DNA of 64,000 nt from Actinomycetes bacterium (GTDB lineage Bacteria > Actinomycetota > Actinomycetes > Mycobacteriales > Mycobacteriaceae): positions 19,011-83,010 of the forward strand of contig JAEYUQ010000022.1 of assembly GCA_023432405.1 (NCBI GenBank), given 5' to 3'. Of this stretch, positions 60,088 to 64,000 are shown piece by piece (within the stretch, counting starts at the first letter, position 1; every line of letters begins with the position of its first letter). The position numbers and the translations under genes were made by a program. The notes under the pieces are model-generated. The model did no database searches, was not told the origin of the DNA, and saw only the letters and a program-made list of their open reading frames with translations.

Positions 60088-61038
60088 CTAGATTACCTTC
60101 TGCGCATAGCGGTGACGGTGGTGTTCCTGGAACCCTAGACGTTGGTAGAGCCCCAGCCCAGCAGTGTTACTGCTGATAACTTGGAGATACGCGGTGTGGG
60201 CCCCCTGGCTTCGCCCCCAATCCAGAACCTGACTGCCCAGGTAGGTCCCTAATCCTTGGCGACGCCGCCCTTCCGCCACTTCCACTGCCGAATACCCGAG
60301 GTAGCCGTTGGTGATGGTGGCTCGGGTGATAGCGATGGTGGCGCCGGTGTTATCTCGCAGCCGCGCAAAGACCATCTGCCCGTCGATTTCTGTGCGCAGA
60401 AGCTCCAGCGCCTGTGGGGGCAGGGCTCTCCCCCTGAAGTGGTACAGCTGGAGCCAGGCTTCGTCGGGCTGATCTGCAATCTCCACGTGAATCTCTGAGG
60501 TGTCTACAGCTGCTGTTATGTCTGCGCTGTCTGTGGCAAGAGACTTGCTCATCACAATGATTTCCTGCCCCAGGGTCCATCCTGGCCCCGTCACCAAGCG
60601 TGCCAGGGGTTTGTGGAGCCGTTCCGGCACGAGCAGCCTCACCGGAAGATGGTGACGCCGGTAGAACTCCTCAATCTCAGAGAGGGGAATGGGATGAAAT
60701 GCTGCCGAAGGCCCAAGCGGTGCCGCAGAGTTGGAGCGCTCCGTAATCCCATCTCCGGCACGCAGCAACCACTGCCCATCTGTAGACCAGCGGTGCTCAA
60801 TACCTGGAAAAGCCTGCGCCGTTGCCACTTCCAACGCGCGAATCTCGCTGTTGCGCACCCGTTGAGGTGGCATCACCCGTAAGGCGTCAATCTCACGGCG
60901 GGGGAGAGGGTCGTCGTCAAGGAAAATGGTGTCTGGGGTAAGCCGCGTGACAACACCAATCTTTTCCCTGGTTCCCCATAGGACGCTCACGCGATCTCCC
61001 ACCACGGGCGGTGCCCCGCGAAACAGACTAGTCTTCAT
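60088..61038 (-). CDS. GNAT-family acetyltransferase with N-terminal extension
   Basis: The product of about 316 residues has an N-terminal SH3-like part (about 10-50: GDRVSVLWGTREKIGVVTRL) and a C-terminal GNAT domain with the acetyl-CoA loop VAEGRRRQGLGTYLGSQVL and GLGLYQRLGFQEHHR. A gene of this type sits between xth and def in M. tuberculosis. Target is unknown. ATG 61038 overlaps def by 11 bases. Confidence 0.85.
   Translation of the reverse strand: MKTSLFRGAPPVVGDRVSVLWGTREKIGVVTRLTPDTIFLDDDPLPRREIDALRVMPPQRVRNSEIRALEVATAQAFPGIEHRWSTDGQWLLRAGDGITERSNSAAPLGPSAAFHPIPLSEIEEFYRRHHLPVRLLVPERLHKPLARLVTGPGWTLGQEIIVMSKSLATDSADITAAVDTSEIHVEIADQPDEAWLQLYHFRGRALPPQALELLRTEIDGQMVFARLRDNTGATIAITRATITNGYLGYSAVEVAEGRRRQGLGTYLGSQVLDWGRSQGAHTAYLQVISSNTAGLGLYQRLGFQEHHRHRYAQKVI
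60090..60095 (-). promoter_or_regulatory. Leaderless -10 hexamer of xth (TAATCT)
   Basis: TAATCT is followed by seven bases and ATG 60082; it includes part of the GNAT stop codon. Confidence 0.5.
60253..60266 (-). repeat. Dispersed 14-mer, GGCGTCGCCAAGGA
   Basis: Sense in the GNAT gene. Confidence 0.7.
60910..60923 (+). repeat. Dispersed 14-mer, GTCGTCGTCAAGGA
   Basis: Antisense in the GNAT gene; second base differs. Confidence 0.6.
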
Positions 61039-61642
61039 GCCCAAAGGGATCCGGGTCCACTCCAGGAAGCCAGGTCAGACCGGGCGTGGTCCAGCCGTTA
61101 TGCTTGATGTCCTTCTTGGCTTGGCGTCGCCAGCGTCCAATGAGGGTATCTGTGTAAACAATTCCCTCTAGGTGGCCACACTCATGCTGAAGGCAGCGGG
61201 CGAAGAAGCCATAACCCTGGATGTCCACGGGGTTGCCGTGCTCGTCGGTCCCGGTGACGCGCGCCCAGTCTGCTCGGCCGGTGGGGTAAAACTCGCCGGG
61301 AACAGAAAGGCAGCCTTCGTCATCGGTGCCGTCATCGGCGGGCATGGTCTCTGGGATTTCAGAGGTTTCCAGCACCGGATTAATCACCGCACCCCGGCGG
61401 TTCTTTTGCTGCTCAGGTGGCAGGGGGGTGCCGCCCGGCCCGGTGAGATCAGGGCAGTCATACACGAAAAGGCGTTTGCCCACCCCTATCTGCGGGGCTG
61501 CCAGTCCGACACCGTGGGCTTTGTCCATAGTCTCGTACATATCGGCAATGAGTTCAGCCAAGTCCTCTGGGGATTCGGTGACGGGTGCAGCCGGGGAGTG
61601 GAGAACTGGGTCACCAAAAATAACAATTGGACGGATGGTCAT
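61028..61642 (-). CDS. def: Peptide deformylase
   Basis: The 204-residue metalloenzyme removes formyl from new proteins. Motif 1 GVGLAAPQIG, motif 2 EGCLSVPGEF and motif 3 QHECGHLEG carry the metal ligands and catalytic Glu. ATG 61642 is chosen because TAGACT lies 7 bases upstream and the family opens TIRPIVIFGDPVLH; longer frames are unconserved. The C-terminal tail beyond WRRQAK is a little extended. Confidence 0.95.
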   Translation of the reverse strand: MTIRPIVIFGDPVLHSPAAPVTESPEDLAELIADMYETMDKAHGVGLAAPQIGVGKRLFVYDCPDLTGPGGTPLPPEQQKNRRGAVINPVLETSEIPETMPADDGTDDEGCLSVPGEFYPTGRADWARVTGTDEHGNPVDIQGYGFFARCLQHECGHLEGIVYTDTLIGRWRRQAKKDIKHNGWTTPGLTWLPGVDPDPFGHED

Positions 61643-61649
61643 GGGGTTA

Positions 61650-61655
61650 AGTCTA
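61650..61655 (-). promoter_or_regulatory. Leaderless -10 hexamer of def (TAGACT)
   Basis: TAGACT is followed by seven bases and ATG 61642. It is identical to the hexamer of the LytR_C gene at 63147. Confidence 0.55.
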
Positions 61656-61687
61656 AAGACCGTGGTTGGGTGTGTTGAAATAGTGGG

Positions 61688-62911
61688 GTGAGTTATCCAC
61701 AGGATCCGGCGCAGTGCTCGCTGGAACAGTTCATGCCTTCTCAGCGTCCCACCTTGGGAGTGGAGTGGGAGATTGGCATTATTGATCCTGAGACGAAGGA
61801 TCTGGTGGCCTTGGGCCCCGAGGTGGTGTCTGAGATTCAGGGCGCCGCCTGCAACGCCGCCGCGGAGGATGCCGCCGGCGCCGCTCGCAACGCCGCCGCA
61901 GATGCCATCGCCCAGCGTGTGAAGCTGGAGTTCCTCAAGAACACGGTAGAGCTGGTCACCGGGGTCTGCACCAACACCTCGGAGGCGATGGCGCAGCTCT
62001 CGGAGACCTTGGGCGCGGTACGTCAGCAGGTGGAGTCCCACGGGGGACAGCTGTGGGCCTCTGGTTCCCACCCATTTTCTGATTTCCGGGAGCAGCCCTT
62101 AGGGGATAAGCCCTCCTACCGGGAAATTATTGAGCGCACCAAGTACTGGGGCTCCCAGATGCTGATTTGGGGAGTCCATGTCCATGTGGGTATCAGCAAT
62201 CAGGATGTGGTGTGGCCTGTTATTAACGCGGTGATGACGAAGTACCCGCATCTGTTGGCTCTCACCGCTTCTTCCCCGGCCTGGGAAGGAATGGACACCG
62301 GCTACGCCTCGAACCGCACCATGCTTTACCAGCAGTTGCCCACCGCCGGAATGCCGTATCAGTTCCAAAATTGGCAGCAGTGGCAGGATTTCATGCTCGA
62401 TCAGACACGTTCTGGCGTGATTTCTCATACCAAATCCATGCACTTTGACGTCCGCCCGGCCTCTCGATTGGGCACCATTGAGGTTCGTATTTGTGATGCG
62501 CCCTCCAACCTGCGTGAGTTGGCCGCCGTGGTGGCTTTCACGCATTGCCTGGTGGTCTATTACGCACGCCTGGCAGAGGCTGGTGAGTCTCTGCCCACTC
62601 TCCAGCCTTGGCATGTGGCGGAAAACAAGTGGCGCGGGGCGCGGTACGGTTTGGATGCCCTGGTTATCACCTCGCGGGACACGCAGGAGAGCTGGGTGCG
62701 CGACGATACCGCCGATTTGCTCGATGAGCTGTACCCCATTGCTCAGGAGCTGGGTTGCGAGAAGGATTTGCAGCTGGTGGTGGATATTTTGCGTCGCGGT
62801 GCTGGCTGTGACCGTCAGCGTCAGTACTACCGGGAGATGGGCGGCTCCTGGCAGCGTGTGGTGGAGGAGACCGCTAAAGAGATGATCACAATGAGGTATC
62901 CGGGTGCTTAG
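61688..62911 (+). CDS. Carboxylate-amine ligase (YbdK/GCS2 family)
   Basis: The 407-residue ATP-grasp-like glutamate-cysteine ligase family 2 enzyme has PTLGVEWEIGIID (about 20-32), LKNTVELVTGVC, WGVHVHVGI and FDVRPASRLGTIEVRICD. It may make gamma-glutamyl peptides; substrate is unproven. An Ala-rich insertion (about 50-75; AACNAAAEDAAGAARNAAAD) interrupts a region that is short in relatives. GTG 61688 has no Shine-Dalgarno sequence; ATG 61733 is an alternative start. Confidence 0.86.
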   Translation: MSYPQDPAQCSLEQFMPSQRPTLGVEWEIGIIDPETKDLVALGPEVVSEIQGAACNAAAEDAAGAARNAAADAIAQRVKLEFLKNTVELVTGVCTNTSEAMAQLSETLGAVRQQVESHGGQLWASGSHPFSDFREQPLGDKPSYREIIERTKYWGSQMLIWGVHVHVGISNQDVVWPVINAVMTKYPHLLALTASSPAWEGMDTGYASNRTMLYQQLPTAGMPYQFQNWQQWQDFMLDQTRSGVISHTKSMHFDVRPASRLGTIEVRICDAPSNLRELAAVVAFTHCLVVYYARLAEAGESLPTLQPWHVAENKWRGARYGLDALVITSRDTQESWVRDDTADLLDELYPIAQELGCEKDLQLVVDILRRGAGCDRQRQYYREMGGSWQRVVEETAKEMITMRYPGA

Positions 62912-63137
62912 TGATCAGGACCGCGAGATTCTGGAGTTCGAGAAGCACGCCAGTAGGAGTCGTGCCGTCAAAGAGGACGCAATCATCACCCAGTTAGGCA
63001 TGACTCCCATCCGCTACTACCAGCGCCTTAACCGCCTTATCGACACCCCTGAGGCTGGGGAGCTCTATCCCGCCCTGGTGGTGCGTTTGCGCAGACTTCG
63101 CCTGCGGCGCGGTAGTAATAAACCTGGTATTGAGTAG
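62904..63137 (+). CDS. DUF3263 protein
   Basis: The 77-residue helical protein has the DUF3263 pattern DREILEFEKHASRSRAVKE... then LGMTPIRYYQRLNRLID, which looks like a sigma-type helix-turn-helix, and a basic C-terminus. Function is unknown. GTG 62904 overlaps the ligase gene by 8 bases. Mycobacteria have the same gene before a LytR_C gene. Confidence 0.85.
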   Translation: MLSDQDREILEFEKHASRSRAVKEDAIITQLGMTPIRYYQRLNRLIDTPEAGELYPALVVRLRRLRLRRGSNKPGIE

Positions 63138-63146
63138 GTGGGAGTT

Positions 63147-63152
63147 TAGACT
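63147..63152 (+). promoter_or_regulatory. Leaderless -10 hexamer of the LytR_C gene (TAGACT)
   Basis: TAGACT is followed by seven bases and ATG 63160. Confidence 0.55.
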
Positions 63153-63159
63153 GGGGGCT

Positions 63160-63921
63160 ATGCCTCGCGATATTAATGATTCAGATAACTTAGCTGACTT
63201 TGACGATGAAGATTATGGCGTGCCCTACGAGGATGATTACGCCTACTCCGACGATGTCTCCAGGCGCGAGTCTGTAACATACGAGAATTCTTCCCTTGAC
63301 GACGCCGCTCAAACTCCGGCCGCCAAACTACCTTTGCGCGCCATAGCTATGGTGCTTATTGCTGTGGCGCTGATGCTGGGCTTGTGGGGGATTTACGTGT
63401 CCACCCAGGGGGACAAAGAGGAGTCCGCATCCTCCGCTCCAAGTAACTCTACTGCGCAGACTGCGCCTGGAGCTGCCCAGAATAATGCTGCTGACCAAGG
63501 GAAACCTGGTGCCAATCCTGCTGAACAGGGCCAACCTGCTGAAAACCCCAATGGGAAACCTGGGGAGGAAGGCAAGGCCGCCACTGAGGGCGAGCAGAAG
63601 GATCAGGGCGCAGGGAAAGTCAATGTACTCAATAACGGTGGGGTTGCCGGTTTAGCTCAGACGATGGTGGATCAGCTGAATCAGCAAGGTCAAAACGCGC
63701 AGTTGGGTGCTCCGCTTGAGGGATGTCTCCCCGGTAACCTGTGCCAGGTGTATCTCCAGCAGAACACTGTGTTCTTTGATCCCAACACCCCTGGCGCCGA
63801 GGAGCGTGCTCGGGTTCTTGCAGATCAAGTGGGCGGTGTCGCTCGCGCTAATGATGGCACTGTAGGTGCCGCAAACCAGAACCCCAGTGACCTCACCTTA
63901 GTTATCATCAACCAGCCCTAG
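63160..63921 (+). CDS. Membrane-anchored LytR C-terminal domain protein
   Basis: The product of about 253 residues has an acidic N-terminus (about 1-50), one membrane segment (about 62-80, LRAIAMVLIAVALMLGLWGI), a disordered Gln/Gly/Pro/Ala linker (about 90-150), and an extracellular LytR_C domain (about 155-253: KVNVLNNGGVAGLAQTMVDQL). This domain accompanies wall-polymer ligases. ATG 63160 is chosen because of the TAGACT-N7 spacing; an earlier start at 63130 would overlap DUF3263. Confidence 0.88.
   Translation: MPRDINDSDNLADFDDEDYGVPYEDDYAYSDDVSRRESVTYENSSLDDAAQTPAAKLPLRAIAMVLIAVALMLGLWGIYVSTQGDKEESASSAPSNSTAQTAPGAAQNNAADQGKPGANPAEQGQPAENPNGKPGEEGKAATEGEQKDQGAGKVNVLNNGGVAGLAQTMVDQLNQQGQNAQLGAPLEGCLPGNLCQVYLQQNTVFFDPNTPGAEERARVLADQVGGVARANDGTVGAANQNPSDLTLVIINQP
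63293..63306 (-). repeat. Dispersed 14-mer, GGCGTCGTCAAGGG
   Basis: Antisense in the LytR_C gene. Confidence 0.7.
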
Positions 63922-63933
63922 TACAACCTTGGA

Positions 63934-63998
63934 GAGGCAGGGGGGTACGGGCCAAGCGTACGGAAGAGCATAAAGACGGTTCGGGAGGCAGGGGGGTA
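63934..63998. repeat. Direct repeat GAGGCAGGGGGGTA at 51-bp spacing
   Basis: GAGGCAGGGGGGTA occurs at 63934-63947 and 63985-63998, after the last gene. The window ends inside the second unit, so this may be the start of a longer tandem array. Confidence 0.6.
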
Positions 63999-64000
63999 TT

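Overview
The window looks like chromosomal DNA of a Corynebacterium or a close relative in the Mycobacteriales. The evidence is gene order: a cysI-cysX-cysH-cysD-cysN-cysY-cysZ sulfate assimilation cluster, dnaK-grpE-dnaJ-hspR, clpB under an HspR-type operator, pta-ackA facing pknG-glnH-glnX, dcd-ugd, a GH76 gene beside fba, purA, and xth/def/DUF3263/LytR_C in the order known from mycobacteria. Regulatory motifs agree (HAIR operators, McbR-like boxes, many apparent leaderless promoters). Species cannot be fixed from the sequence alone.

Bases 1-5890 are accessory. They hold two paralogous membrane-anchored secreted-domain proteins, an ISL3-type insertion sequence with a frameshifted transposase, and a strongly AT-rich orphan multi-spanning membrane protein, ending at the 3' side of a tRNA-Gly(CCC) gene. 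From 6.1 kb on the DNA is ordinary core: dcd-ugd, alaT, then the sulfur operon (9.8-16.5 kb) behind two McbR-like boxes. Next come an AI-2E family transporter and a glycine/leucine repeat protein (16.5-18.7 kb), and the chaperone block (19.1-24.3 kb), which is split by an opposite-strand orphan gene so that dnaJ-hspR has its own HAIR. From 24.4 to 33 kb there is a mixed set: an AAA ATPase with 10-bp iterons upstream, an MFS exporter, a small secreted peptide, a DUF1023 hydrolase pair, a nitrilase, a flavohemoprotein and GltS. clpB, an acidic membrane protein, pyrE, trmH/spoU, GH76 and fba follow (33-41 kb). From 41 to 47 kb lie an SGNH hydrolase, a PRC-barrel protein, a FUSC protein, an unknown gene and purA. 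Then come fprA, pta-ackA and pknG-glnH-glnX (47-55.6 kb), NUDIX, an ABC transporter, cls, xth, GNAT, def, a YbdK-type ligase, DUF3263 and LytR_C (55.6-63.9 kb).

Functional threads: CysDN make APS, CysH reduces it to sulfite, CysI (with CysX) makes sulfide, CysY supports siroheme, and CysZ imports sulfate. HspR, with DnaK as usual co-repressor, should control dnaK, dnaJ-hspR and clpB through the four HAIR elements seen. GlnX-GlnH-PknG is the amino-acid sensing kinase relay. Pta-AckA handles overflow acetate.

The most unexpected signal is a dispersed asymmetric 14-mer, GRCGTCGHYAAGGR. It occurs 16 times on both strands between 6.8 and 63.3 kb, in sense, antisense and intergenic positions, and not at all in the accessory first 6.8 kb. 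A second recurring pattern is a TANNNT hexamer placed 6-7 bases before the start codon at about ten genes, which implies pervasive leaderless transcription.
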